64,000 bases of DNA from Pseudomonas veronii. Its GTDB lineage: Bacteria > Pseudomonadota > Gammaproteobacteria > Pseudomonadales > Pseudomonadaceae. Location of the stretch: positions 1 through 64,000 of the forward strand of contig NZ_JYLL01000033.1 in NCBI RefSeq assembly GCF_001439695.1, read 5' to 3'. Position 1 is the stretch's first letter. The number at the start of each line of letters is the position of its first letter. The notes beneath the pieces are model-generated. The model was not told where the DNA came from and made no database searches. It was given only the letters and a program-made list of their open reading frames with translations. This document shows positions 23,354 through 32,068 of the stretch, piece by piece. Position numbers and translations under genes: made by a program.

Positions 23354-25240
23354 ATGTTCTCTATTTTCCGCCGCAATAAAGCGCTACCCGCCCAAAGCCC
23401 CTCCCCTAACGGTTTTATACAGCCGGCCTCTAGCCAAGCACTACTGGCATCGCCGCGCCGTCAGAAACTACTGGAGAACATTTGGCAGCGCGCATCGTTA
23501 TCTCGCTCACAGTTTGTCGAGCTCTATAGGCGTCCACTTGAGCGCTACGCGGAGTTGGTCCAGCAGCTCCCTGCTTCGCAAAACCACCATCATGCACACC
23601 CTGGCGGCATGCTGGATCACGGGCTTGAAATCGTCGCCTATGCCTTGAAAATTCGACAGAGCTACCTGCTTCCTATAGGCGCACCGCCGGAGTCTCAATC
23701 AGCACAGGCTGAGGCCTGGACTGCCGCCGCGGCTTACGGCGCTCTGATACACGACCTCGGCAAGATCGCCGTCGACGTGCACGTCGAGCTGGCAGGAGGT
23801 AAAACCTGGCACCCGTGGCACGGCCCAATCGATCGTCCCTATCGATTCCGTTACGTGAAAGGACGCAACTACCAACTTCACGGAGCCGCTGCCGCACTGA
23901 TCTACGCGCAGATCCTCTCCTCAGAAATCTTAGATTGGCTCAGTAATTTCCCCGAAGTGTGGTCGCAGTTAATCTTCATTTTGGCTGGTCAGTACGAACA
24001 TGCCGGCATTTTGGGAGAGATCGTGGTCAAGGCCGATCAGGCGTCCGTCGCACAGGAGCTCGGTGGAAATCCAGCCCGCGCGCTGTCCGCGCCCAAACAG
24101 TCTTTGCAGCGTCAATTAGCAGATGGGTTGCGTCACCTGGTCCGAGATACATTCAAACTGAATCAACCCGATGGACCGTCAGATGGATGGCTGACACAGG
24201 ATGCTCTTTGGCTGGTTAGCAAGCCTATTGCTGATCAATTGCGAGCCTATTTGCTGACCAAAGGCGTTGAAGGTGTACCCAGTACGAATGCGCCTTTCTT
24301 CAACATGCTGCAAGATCAGGGGGTAATCCAAACCAATGCCCAAGACAAGGCAATCTGGAAAGCCACGATAGACAATGGTCGTGGTTGGCGAAACACCTTC
24401 ACCCTGCTGAAGCTCTCACCGGCACTGATCTGGAATGATCCAAGTGATCGGCCCACAGCTTACGCTGGGACTCTTGAGGTAGAAGCTGGCAACCCGGTAG
24501 AAGACTCTGCAGCTGAAAATACCGTCGCCACACCGGCCAAAAAGTTGCCTTCGGAAATTCAATCCAGCCCTGTGCCGGCGCCTTTAGCACCGGCACAGCC
24601 ATCACCGTTCGAACTACCTCAGCATTCCTCGAGCAGTACAGATGAATTTGACGAGCTACTGGCGCTCCTTGGTAACATCAATGAGCCATCAGAAGACACC
24701 AAAAACAAAGCGGTCTCAGCGGCACATACCGCGCCTCCGAAACTGGATGAAATCCAGCCTTCCCAAACCTCCAATCAAGGAGGTGCGCCTTTAGCAATAA
24801 TCGAAGAAGTCACTCCGATGCCTAGCAATAACACCGAGATCGGTCAGGGATTTGTTGAATGGCTTAAGAAAGGCATCGCATCCCGGACCATCATTATCAA
24901 CGATACCAAAGCGCTGGTTCATACCGTAGCAGGGACCGCTATGCTGGTAACGCCTGGAATTTTCAAACGCTACGTCCTTGAATTCCCCCATATCGAACAG
25001 CAAGCCAAAGTACAGCAAGTCAGCGCCTGGCAGCTGGTTCAACGTAGTTTCGAGAAACAGAAACTTCATCGAAAAACGCATAAGAGTTTGAATATTTGGA
25101 CCTGTGACGTTGTTGGACCTCGAAAATCCAAGCAGCTCAAGGGGTACTTACTACTAGACCCGCGAACAATCTTCTCTGAGGTCCCTTTCGACAATATCAG
25201 CCTGTCCTTGAAGTCAGAAGCAACGGAGCCGCCACAATGA
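23354..25240 (+). CDS. traI: MobH-type relaxase TraI (TraI_2 domain)
   Basis: A 628-residue relaxase of the MobH family. The N-terminal TraI_2 domain (about residues 20-330) has the histidine-rich metal motif NHHHAHPGGMLDHGLE and the HD pair in ALIHDLGK, which form the HD-hydrolase-like active site. A Pro/Ser-rich linker follows (about 375-480). The C-terminal domain (about 495-615: GFVEWLKKGIASR, TVAGTAMLVTPGIFKRY) is the TraI_2_C winged helix. It should nick oriT and pilot the strand in conjugation. GGAG six bases before ATG supports the start. It overlaps the integrase start as ATGA, which links transfer and excision. Confidence 0.92.
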   Translation: MFSIFRRNKALPAQSPSPNGFIQPASSQALLASPRRQKLLENIWQRASLSRSQFVELYRRPLERYAELVQQLPASQNHHHAHPGGMLDHGLEIVAYALKIRQSYLLPIGAPPESQSAQAEAWTAAAAYGALIHDLGKIAVDVHVELAGGKTWHPWHGPIDRPYRFRYVKGRNYQLHGAAAALIYAQILSSEILDWLSNFPEVWSQLIFILAGQYEHAGILGEIVVKADQASVAQELGGNPARALSAPKQSLQRQLADGLRHLVRDTFKLNQPDGPSDGWLTQDALWLVSKPIADQLRAYLLTKGVEGVPSTNAPFFNMLQDQGVIQTNAQDKAIWKATIDNGRGWRNTFTLLKLSPALIWNDPSDRPTAYAGTLEVEAGNPVEDSAAENTVATPAKKLPSEIQSSPVPAPLAPAQPSPFELPQHSSSSTDEFDELLALLGNINEPSEDTKNKAVSAAHTAPPKLDEIQPSQTSNQGGAPLAIIEEVTPMPSNNTEIGQGFVEWLKKGIASRTIIINDTKALVHTVAGTAMLVTPGIFKRYVLEFPHIEQQAKVQQVSAWQLVQRSFEKQKLHRKTHKSLNIWTCDVVGPRKSKQLKGYLLLDPRTIFSEVPFDNISLSLKSEATEPPQ

Positions 25241-26556
25241 CGACGCCCTCGAATCTGACGGAGGAATACATCTTTGCCCATGATCTGCGGCCTGCCAGTG
25301 CAAAGATCTATCGCGCCTCGACCAAAGCACTACTCAAGCATTTCCGAACGGCCTCAGTTGAGGAGATCGATCATCGTGCGGTTCTGACATGGCGAAAAAA
25401 AGTCCTTGAGAACGGATTATCCAAACGCAGCTGGAACACCTATTCAAATCACCTTCGAACTGTTTGGGGCTACGCCATAGAACACGGCCTGATGACCCAT
25501 ACCACGATCAACCCATTCAAGAAAACCAGCGTTATCCCACCAAAGCGAGCCAGCAAGACAATCAATGGAGACGCCATCCAACGAGCACGCAACTGGCTCA
25601 TATCCCTTGTAGGCCAAGAACGTTGTACGCATGAACGTAGCCAGATCACACCTGCCTGGTTCTGGCTCAGCGTCTTCGAGATGTTTTATTACACAGGCAT
25701 ACGTCTGAATGCCCTGCTGTGCCTGCGTTACAAAGATATCGACTGGGACAGCCAGATGATCTTGGTCCGCGGTGAAACAGAGAAGACCCATCGGGAGTTT
25801 TTCCTCCCCATTATGGAAGGACTCGCTCCACACTTATCCAGGATCTTGGGGGAGGCCGAGAAAATCGGTTTTTCACCAGACGATCAGCTGTTCAACGTCA
25901 ACAGATTCTCTCGTCACTTCCATGGCAAGGAAATGAACATCGACCAGGTGGAGTCAATGTACGGCAAGCTCACCGATAAGATCGGCGTGCGCATGACCCC
26001 TCACCGCTTCAGGCACACATTAGCAACAGACTTGATGAAGCAGCCTGAGCGAAACATTCATCTCACGAAAAGCCTGCTGAATCATTCGAATCTAGCGACA
26101 ACGATGAATTACATAGAGGCGGACTACGACCATATGCGTGCTGTTCTACATGAGCGGAGTCGGGCTCAGGGCGCTCTGAGCCGAGTGACACGGGTTGATC
26201 CAAGTGGCAAACCCTCTGCCCCCTTACCCGCCAAAATAGGTGTGCATTCACAGGAAACCGCTCAACCAGAGCCCAAGAAGCTGCCAGCTCCACAACAATC
26301 TAGCAGCACAGAGGTCAGTATTGATCGGCGGACCAAGTCGACTGGCCGAAGCGCGCTACAGAAGGCTCTCGAGCTCGCATCTGCGCAACTGCATCGCGAG
26401 TCAATGACATGCTCTATGGACCCACCAGTAGATCAAGTAGAGCAGAGTCTACTATTGACGCTAATGGCGAGCGGGCTTGGTGTCGGCACATTCAGGAAAC
26501 GCACCTCAACTGAGCATTCAATGCGAAGCTCATCATTTTCCAGAGCATCGCCCTAG
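25237..26556 (+). CDS. int: Tyrosine recombinase (ICE integrase)
   Basis: A 439-residue site-specific recombinase. The N-terminal core-binding domain (about residues 8-90) is followed by the catalytic domain with Arg in TGIRLNALLCLRYKD (about 152), HRFRH in MTPHRFRHTLATD (about 252), and Tyr in HSNLATTMNYIEADYDHM (about 290). A long polar tail (about 310-439) is unusual and has no clear domain. It overlaps the relaxase gene and ends 170 bases before the 3' end of a tRNA-Pro gene, the place expected for an integrase next to its attachment site. It should integrate and, with a directionality factor, excise the island. Confidence 0.92.
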   Translation: MTTPSNLTEEYIFAHDLRPASAKIYRASTKALLKHFRTASVEEIDHRAVLTWRKKVLENGLSKRSWNTYSNHLRTVWGYAIEHGLMTHTTINPFKKTSVIPPKRASKTINGDAIQRARNWLISLVGQERCTHERSQITPAWFWLSVFEMFYYTGIRLNALLCLRYKDIDWDSQMILVRGETEKTHREFFLPIMEGLAPHLSRILGEAEKIGFSPDDQLFNVNRFSRHFHGKEMNIDQVESMYGKLTDKIGVRMTPHRFRHTLATDLMKQPERNIHLTKSLLNHSNLATTMNYIEADYDHMRAVLHERSRAQGALSRVTRVDPSGKPSAPLPAKIGVHSQETAQPEPKKLPAPQQSSSTEVSIDRRTKSTGRSALQKALELASAQLHRESMTCSMDPPVDQVEQSLLLTLMASGLGVGTFRKRTSTEHSMRSSSFSRASP

Positions 26557-26689
26557 TACGCTCATAATCAAAGCGCACTGGCTATAGGGAATTCTGGTTG
26601 GCCAGAGGCTTTCGCATGCCCGGAATAAAGAACCAGGTCGAAATCCGGATTTTTTCCAGACGAACGGTACGACTTTGCTCAAGGCACAA

Positions 26690-26716
26690 AAAAAGGCGTC
26701 ATAAAGACGCCTTTTT
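26690..26716 (-). terminator. Rho-independent terminator of the tRNA cluster
   Basis: Read leftward, the hairpin AAAAAGGCGTC/GACGCCTTTTT with a five-base loop ends in T-rich sequence, ten bases past the tRNA-Pro 3' end. It probably ends the tRNA transcript. If the attachment core covers the tRNA 3' end, this terminator belongs to the island. Confidence 0.75.
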
Positions 26717-26725
26717 CATTAAATA

Positions 26726-26802
26726 TGGTCGGGGTAGGGGGATTCGAACTCCCGACATCCTGCTCCCAAAGCAGGCGCGCTACCGGACTGCGCTATACCC
26801 CG
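26726..26802 (-). tRNA. tRNA-Pro(TGG), likely right attachment site of the ICE
   Basis: A 77-base cloverleaf with acceptor CGGGGTA/TACCCCG, anticodon loop TTTGGGA (anticodon TGG) and encoded CCA. The 3' end faces the integrase gene, so the island uses it as its insertion site. It differs from the second tRNA-Pro at two bases that pair with each other in the T-stem. Confidence 0.95.
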
Positions 26803-26990
26803 GAATGCGCATCGCAAAGCCTATGCACATTGACATCATGACGAACCGAAACTACTGTTCGCCTCAGACGGCTGCATGTCTACGGCGATATCTAAGTGCT
26901 GTAACACTTTCCAAAACCGTAAAACCGCCTCTATCAGAGCTAGAACCTCTGATTCTAAGATTTGATTCCAGCGTCAACTGGTCTCAAAAA

Positions 26991-27066
26991 TGGTGGGTCG
27001 TGTGGGATTCGAACCTACGACCAATTGGTTAAAAGCCAACTGCTCTACCAACTGAGCTAACGACCC
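26991..27066 (-). tRNA. tRNA-Lys(TTT)
   Basis: A 76-base cloverleaf with acceptor GGGTCGT/ACGACCC, anticodon loop CTTTTAA (anticodon TTT) and encoded CCA. Part of a four-tRNA cluster read leftward. Confidence 0.95.
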
Positions 27067-27071
27067 AAAAA

Positions 27072-27148
27072 TGGTCGGGGTAAGGGGATTCGAACTCCTG
27101 ACATCCTGCTCCCAAAGCAGGCGCGCTACCGGACTGCGCTATACCCCG
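27072..27148 (-). tRNA. tRNA-Pro(TGG), second copy
   Basis: A 77-base gene, same as the first tRNA-Pro except for the 49-65 pair of the T-stem (A-U here, G-C there). Both copies have A opposite C at 52-62. Encoded CCA. Confidence 0.95.
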
Positions 27149-27158
27149 GTTTTGAAAT

Positions 27159-27234
27159 TGGCTCCGTGACCAGGACTCGAACCTGGGACCCAATGATTAA
27201 CAGTCATTTGCTCTACCGACTGAGCTATCACGGA
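27159..27234 (-). tRNA. tRNA-Asn(GTT)
   Basis: A 76-base cloverleaf with acceptor TCCGTGA/TCACGGA, anticodon loop CTGTTAA (anticodon GTT) and encoded CCA. First gene of the tRNA cluster, about 90 bases from the promoter. Confidence 0.95.
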
Positions 27235-27324
27235 ACTACACATTTCAAATGTACAACTTTTACTGCGGTGTAACCTTCTCTTCGATGCGTCCGTATCGCT
27301 ACGTTCGCGTCTCTGAGGCGCGCT

Positions 27325-27352
27325 ATTCTACAATCTTAAAAACCCCTGTCAA
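27325..27352 (-). promoter_or_regulatory. Sigma70 promoter of the tRNA cluster
   Basis: On the minus strand TTGACA, 16 bases, TAGAAT, followed by a GC-rich discriminator (AGCGCGCC). A GC-rich discriminator is typical of stable RNA promoters under stringent control. Confidence 0.7.
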
Positions 27353-27484
27353 CCCTTTAAATTGCTTTTAAGACAATGATTTGCGCTTCTTTCTGATTTC
27401 TTCTTGGGGAGAAGAAACCCGTGGGCTGACGTTGCTGCGGGGCGCACTTTACAAGCCTTTGCCTTACAGTTCAACGCCCTATCG

Positions 27485-27511
27485 AAAAAAAAGGCCTCGC
27501 AACGCGAGGCC
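27485..27511 (-). terminator. Rho-independent terminator of clpB
   Basis: GGCCTCGC-aac-GCGAGGCC followed, on the minus strand, by eight T. It lies 28 bases past the clpB stop. Confidence 0.85.
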
Positions 27512-27538
27512 CTCTCTTTATAGCCCGACCGACCGAAC

Positions 27539-30103
27539 TCAGTGGAAGACGATTTCGTCGTTTTCCACCGTGGCCTTGACGCTGGTGCCCGGCATAAAGC
27601 TGCCCGACAGAATCAGCTGGGCCAGCGGGTTTTCGATCCAGCGCTGGATCGCACGCTTCAACGGCCGTGCGCCATACACCGGGTCGTAACCGACCGCGAT
27701 CAGCTTGTCCAACGCCTCGGGGCTCAGCTCCAGCGCCAGCTCGCGCTCGGCCAGACGGCTGCGCAGGCGGCCCAACTGGATCTCGGTGATGCCCGCGATC
27801 TGATCCCGTGCCAAAGGCTCGAAGATCACCACTTCATCGACCCGGTTGATGAATTCCGGGCGGAAGTGCGTGGTCAGCGCATCCATCACAGCTGCGCGCT
27901 GGGCTTCACGATCGCCCACCAGTTCCTGGATCTGCACCGACCCCAGGTTGGAGGTCATCACGATCACCGTGTTGCGGAAATCCACAGTACGCCCGTGGCT
28001 GTCCGTCAGCCGGCCATCTTCCAGCACCTGCAGCAAGATGTTGAACACGTCCGGGTGGGCCTTCTCGACCTCATCCAGCAGGATCACCGAGTAGGGCTTG
28101 CGCCGTACCGCTTCGGTCAGGTAACCGCCTTCCTCGTAGCCTACGTAGCCCGGTGGCGCCCCGATCAGGCGAGCCACGGAATGTTTCTCCATGAACTCGG
28201 ACATATCGATCCGCACCATGGCTTCTTCGGTGTCGAAGAGGAACTCGGCCAAGGCCTTGCACAACTCGGTCTTACCCACACCGGTAGGGCCGAGGAACAT
28301 GAACGAGCCACTTGGGCGATTCGGGTCGGACAACCCGGCACGGGAACGCCGTACCGCGTTGGACACCGCCACCACCGCCTCTTCCTGGCCGATGACGCGC
28401 TGGTGCAACAGGCTTTCCATCTTCATCAGCTTGTCGCGCTCGCCTTCGAGCATTTTCGACACGGGGATACCGGTCCACTTCGAGACAACTTCGGCAATTT
28501 CTTCCTCGGTCACCTTGCTGCGCAGCAATTGGTTCTCGCTGTGACCATGCTGGTCGACCATCTGCAGGCTGCGTTCCAGGTCCGGGATCACCCCGTACTG
28601 CAACTCGGCCATGCGGTTCAGGTCGCCCTTACGGCGTGCGGTTTCCAGCTCCTGGCGCGACTGCTCGATCTTTTGCTGGATCTGTGCCGAACCCTGTACT
28701 TCAGCTTTTTCCGCGTTCCAGATTTCCTCGAGGTCCGAGTACTCGCGCTCCAAGCGGAGGATTTCTTCCTGAAGTTTTTCCAGACGTTTTTTCGCCGCTT
28801 CGTCCTCTTCTTTTTTCAGTGCCTGGGATTCGACTTTCAGTTGAATCAGGCGCCGATCCAGACGGTCGAGCACTTCCGGCTTGGAGTCGATCTCCATGCG
28901 GATACGGCTGGCCGCTTCGTCGATCAGGTCGATGGCCTTGTCGGGCAACTGCCGGTCGGTGATATAGCGATGGCTCAACTTCGCCGCCGCAATGATCGCG
29001 CCGTCAGTGATCGCTACCTTGTGGTGGACCTCATAGCGTTCTTTCAGGCCCCGCAGGATCGCGATGGTGTCTTCTTCGCTCGGCTCTTCCACCAGCACTT
29101 TCTGGAAGCGCCGCTCAAGGGCTGCATCCTTCTCGATGTACTGGCGGTATTCGTTGAGCGTGGTGGCACCCACGCAGTGCAACTCACCCCGCGCCAAGGC
29201 AGGCTTGAGCATGTTGCCGGCGTCCATCGAGCCTTCGCCTTTACCGGCGCCGACCATGGTGTGCAACTCGTCGATAAACAGAATGATCTGCCCTTCCTGC
29301 TTCGACAGCTCGTTAAGCAGGGATTTGAGACGCTCTTCGAACTCGCCGCGGAATTTGGCGCCAGCGATCAGCGACCCCATGTCCAGGGACAGCAGGCGCT
29401 TGCCCTTGAGGCCGTCAGGCACTTCACCGTTGATGATGCGCTGGGCCAGGCCCTCGGCAATCGCGGTTTTACCCACACCAGGCTCACCGATCAGCACCGG
29501 GTTGTTCTTGGTACGGCGCTGCAGGACCTGGATGGTGCGACGAATCTCGTCGTCACGGCCGATCACCGGGTCAAGCTTGCCTTCTTCGGCGCGCTTGGTC
29601 AGGTCGACAGTGTATTTATCCAGGGCCTGGCGCGACTCCTCGTGGTTGGGGTCGTTCACCGCTTCGCCGCCACGCAGGTTGTTGATGGCGTTTTCCAGGG
29701 CTTTTTTGCTGACGCCCTGGCCCAGCAACAATTTGCCGAGCTTGCTGTTTTCGTCCATGGCGGCGAGCAGCACCAGCTCGCTGGAGATGAACTGGTCGCC
29801 CTTCTGCTGAGCCAGGCGGTCCGCTTGATTGAGCAGGCGCGCCAGGTCCTGGGACATATTCACGTCGCCGGTAGGATTCTGGATTTTCGGCAGTTGGTCG
29901 AGCTCTTTGCTCAACTCCTTGCGCAGGCTGTTGACGTCGAAGCCCACCTGCATCAGCAAGGGCTTGATAGAACCACCTTGCTGTTCCAGGAGCGCCTGCA
30001 TCAAGTGCGCAGGCTCAATGGCCGGGTGGTCGAGGCCGACTGCCAGGGACTGGGAGTCCGATAAGGCCAATTGCAGTTTGCTGGTTAAACGATCAATACG
30101 CAT
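27539..30103 (-). CDS. clpB: ClpB disaggregase (AAA+ chaperone)
   Basis: An 854-residue Hsp100 protein of normal length. It has an N-terminal Clp repeat domain (1-145), first AAA+ module with Walker A GEPGVGKTA (about 206) and Walker B IILFIDELH, the coiled-coil M domain that marks ClpB (about 405-525) and a second AAA+ module with GPTGVGKTE (about 607) and VILLDEVEKAHPDV. It pulls proteins out of aggregates with DnaK. A sigma32-type promoter lies 73 bases upstream and a terminator follows the gene, so it is a single heat-shock unit. Confidence 0.98.
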   Translation of the reverse strand: MRIDRLTSKLQLALSDSQSLAVGLDHPAIEPAHLMQALLEQQGGSIKPLLMQVGFDVNSLRKELSKELDQLPKIQNPTGDVNMSQDLARLLNQADRLAQQKGDQFISSELVLLAAMDENSKLGKLLLGQGVSKKALENAINNLRGGEAVNDPNHEESRQALDKYTVDLTKRAEEGKLDPVIGRDDEIRRTIQVLQRRTKNNPVLIGEPGVGKTAIAEGLAQRIINGEVPDGLKGKRLLSLDMGSLIAGAKFRGEFEERLKSLLNELSKQEGQIILFIDELHTMVGAGKGEGSMDAGNMLKPALARGELHCVGATTLNEYRQYIEKDAALERRFQKVLVEEPSEEDTIAILRGLKERYEVHHKVAITDGAIIAAAKLSHRYITDRQLPDKAIDLIDEAASRIRMEIDSKPEVLDRLDRRLIQLKVESQALKKEEDEAAKKRLEKLQEEILRLEREYSDLEEIWNAEKAEVQGSAQIQQKIEQSRQELETARRKGDLNRMAELQYGVIPDLERSLQMVDQHGHSENQLLRSKVTEEEIAEVVSKWTGIPVSKMLEGERDKLMKMESLLHQRVIGQEEAVVAVSNAVRRSRAGLSDPNRPSGSFMFLGPTGVGKTELCKALAEFLFDTEEAMVRIDMSEFMEKHSVARLIGAPPGYVGYEEGGYLTEAVRRKPYSVILLDEVEKAHPDVFNILLQVLEDGRLTDSHGRTVDFRNTVIVMTSNLGSVQIQELVGDREAQRAAVMDALTTHFRPEFINRVDEVVIFEPLARDQIAGITEIQLGRLRSRLAERELALELSPEALDKLIAVGYDPVYGARPLKRAIQRWIENPLAQLILSGSFMPGTSVKATVENDEIVFH

Positions 30104-30176
30104 TAGTCACCTTCCTTTTGAGCAGGCCGGAGCTACAAACACATCCTGAATGAAGAAACCTGCCAGATAGCCCTAT

Positions 30177-30204
30177 AGATGTGGTCGATTCTGGGAGATT
30201 CAAG
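30177..30204 (-). promoter_or_regulatory. Sigma32 (heat-shock) promoter of clpB
   Basis: On the minus strand CTTGAAT, 13 bases, CCACATCTA. This is close to the sigma32 consensus CTTGAAA-N11-16-CCCCATNT, with a correct spacer, at a proper distance from clpB. Confidence 0.75.
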
Positions 30205-30234
30205 CGTCGGACAGTTGACGTAGATCAGAAGAGT

Positions 30235-30960
30235 CTAGCGCTCCAACCAAATAAGGGAGGCGAACCGACCCGTGCGTGGACTGCGGCGGAAAGAAAAGAA
30301 GCGCGGATCGTTCACGGTGCAGAACCCGCCACCGTAAACGGCAGTGATACCGCGGGCAGCCAGGCGCAAACGGGCCAGCTGGTAGATGTCGGCCATGAAC
30401 TTGCCAGGGTTGCGGCTGGGCACAAAGGCCTGGGCGGTGCCCGACAGTTGCTGCACGAACGCTTCCCGCACTTCCGGGCCGACTTCGAAGGCTTGCGGGC
30501 CAATGGCCGGGCCCAGCCAGACCAATATGTCGGCAGGCTCGGCTTGCAGGCTTTCGGCGGTGGCCTCCAGCACGCCCGCGGCCAAGCCACGCCAACCCGC
30601 GTGAGCGGCGGCGACGCGTGTGCCGGCGCGGTTGCAGAACAACGCAGGCAGGCAATCGGCGGTCATGGAGGTGCAGGCGATGCCCGGCGTGCTGGTCCAA
30701 CTGCCGTCGGCTTCGGCAATGCGCTCGGGGTCGGCCTCGACCACGTTCACGCCGTGGACCTGGCGGAGCCAGGCCGGCCAGACATGAAAGACTTCGGTGA
30801 GGCGACGGCGATTTTCAAGCACAGCCTCGGGGCTGTCCTCGACGTGATCGCCCAGGTTGAGGCTGTCGAACGGCGCCAGGCTGACGCCGCCCGCACGGGT
30901 GGTGACGCAGGCCTTGACCTGAGCCGGCGCGGGCCAGTCAGGAATCAGCCAGTCACTCAT
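30235..30960 (-). CDS. pgeF: PgeF/YfiH, peptidoglycan editing factor (laccase-domain protein)
   Basis: A 241-residue Cu-oxidase_4 (DUF152) protein. The zinc/catalytic site residues are visible: His in RQVHGVNVV, Cys in MTADCLPALF (about 107) and His in AAHAGWRGLA (about 125). PgeF removes misincorporated L-Ser from peptidoglycan precursors in E. coli; older annotations call it polyphenol oxidase. The ATG overlaps the rluD stop, giving the rluD-pgeF pair common in proteobacteria. Confidence 0.93.
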   Translation of the reverse strand: MSDWLIPDWPAPAQVKACVTTRAGGVSLAPFDSLNLGDHVEDSPEAVLENRRRLTEVFHVWPAWLRQVHGVNVVEADPERIAEADGSWTSTPGIACTSMTADCLPALFCNRAGTRVAAAHAGWRGLAAGVLEATAESLQAEPADILVWLGPAIGPQAFEVGPEVREAFVQQLSGTAQAFVPSRNPGKFMADIYQLARLRLAARGITAVYGGGFCTVNDPRFFSFRRSPRTGRFASLIWLER

Positions 30961-31919
30961 CCGATAAATGCCTCGCGATCCTGCCTGAGCAGCGACAGCA
31001 ACCAGACCAGATCGTCCGGCAGAGGCGATTCCCAGCTCATCCGCTTACCGCTCGTCGGATGATCCAGCTCCAGGAACCGCGCATGCAGCGCCTGACGCGG
31101 GAAGGACTTCAGCGATTCAACCATGGTGACACTGGCCGCCGGCGGAATACGGAAGCGACCGCCGTAGGCCGGATCTCCGACCAACGGGAAGTTGATGTGC
31201 GCCATGTGTACACGAATCTGGTGGGTACGGCCGGTTTCCAGCTTGACCCGCACATGGGTGTGGGACCGGAAACGCTCCAGCACACGGTAGTGGCTGACGG
31301 CCTGCTTGCCGCCTTCCATCACCGCCATACGCTGGCGCTGCTGGCCGTGACGACCGATAGGCGCATTGATCTTGCCACCCGCCACCACGACGCCGATCAC
31401 GATGCACTCGTAGATCCGGCTGACGCTGCGGCTCTGCAACTGTGTAACCAGCTGCGTCTGGGCCTGAATGGTCTTGGCCACCACCATCAAGCCGGTCGTG
31501 TCCTTGTCCAGGCGGTGTACGATGCCGCAGCGCGGGACATTGATGATGTCCGGCACATGGTGCAACAGAGCATTGAGCAAGGTGCCATCAGCGTGCCCGG
31601 CCGCCGGGTGAACCACCAGGCCTGCGGGTTTGTTGATGACCAGGATGTCGTCGTCTTCATAGACGATGTCCAGCTCGATGTCCTGGGCGATCCATTCTCC
31701 CTGGGCTTCCTGCTCGGCAGTCAGCTCAAGAATCGCACCGCCATGGACTATGTCTCGCGGGCGGATAACCGCTCCATCCACAGTCAGGCGGCCGTCTTTG
31801 ATCCAGGCGGAAAGGCGCGAGCGCGAGTGCTCAGCGAATAATTGTGCGGCGACTTGATCGAGGCGTTGGCCGCCCAATTCGGACGGCACCTCTGCGCGAA
31901 GTTCAATTTTATCGGACAT
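30957..31919 (-). CDS. rluD: RluD, 23S rRNA pseudouridine synthase
   Basis: A 320-residue enzyme with an N-terminal S4 RNA-binding domain (about 15-75: QRLDQVAAQLFAEHSRSRLSAWIKDG kept in part) and a catalytic domain with HRLDKDTTGLM, where Asp is the nucleophile (about 139). RluD makes the pseudouridines of helix 69 (1911, 1915 and 1917) of 23S rRNA. It is divergent from bamD, which is its usual neighbour in Pseudomonas, and is coupled to pgeF. Confidence 0.95.
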   Translation of the reverse strand: MSDKIELRAEVPSELGGQRLDQVAAQLFAEHSRSRLSAWIKDGRLTVDGAVIRPRDIVHGGAILELTAEQEAQGEWIAQDIELDIVYEDDDILVINKPAGLVVHPAAGHADGTLLNALLHHVPDIINVPRCGIVHRLDKDTTGLMVVAKTIQAQTQLVTQLQSRSVSRIYECIVIGVVVAGGKINAPIGRHGQQRQRMAVMEGGKQAVSHYRVLERFRSHTHVRVKLETGRTHQIRVHMAHINFPLVGDPAYGGRFRIPPAASVTMVESLKSFPRQALHARFLELDHPTSGKRMSWESPLPDDLVWLLSLLRQDREAFIG

Positions 31920-32068
31920 GCTCAGACTAGGCGTGGCACAGCCTTTGGTTTCGGCTGCGCGCTTGTGGTTAAATACGGCGTCTTTTGCCCCGATGCTTTC
32001 AACGGGGCGCTCATCATAACAGGACGGCCCCGCCCAAGACAGCGGCCGTCATAGGGACGCAAGCCGCC

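Larger units (their letters stand above)
27235..27538. other. Intergenic region between the tRNA cluster and clpB
   Basis: It holds the tRNA promoter near 27340 and the clpB terminator near 27500. No coding frame is supported. Confidence 0.7.

Noticed and set aside
26803..26990. Spacer between tRNA-Pro and tRNA-Lys as a possible small RNA or island fragment
   Set aside because: No promoter, hairpin or reading frame stands out; it looks like a plain spacer of a tRNA cluster.
27542..30064. Long open frame (840 codons) opposite clpB
   Set aside because: It mirrors clpB codon by codon on the other strand, is very rich in Gln/Val/His/Arg, has no family match and no ribosome site. It comes from the GC-rich codon use of clpB.
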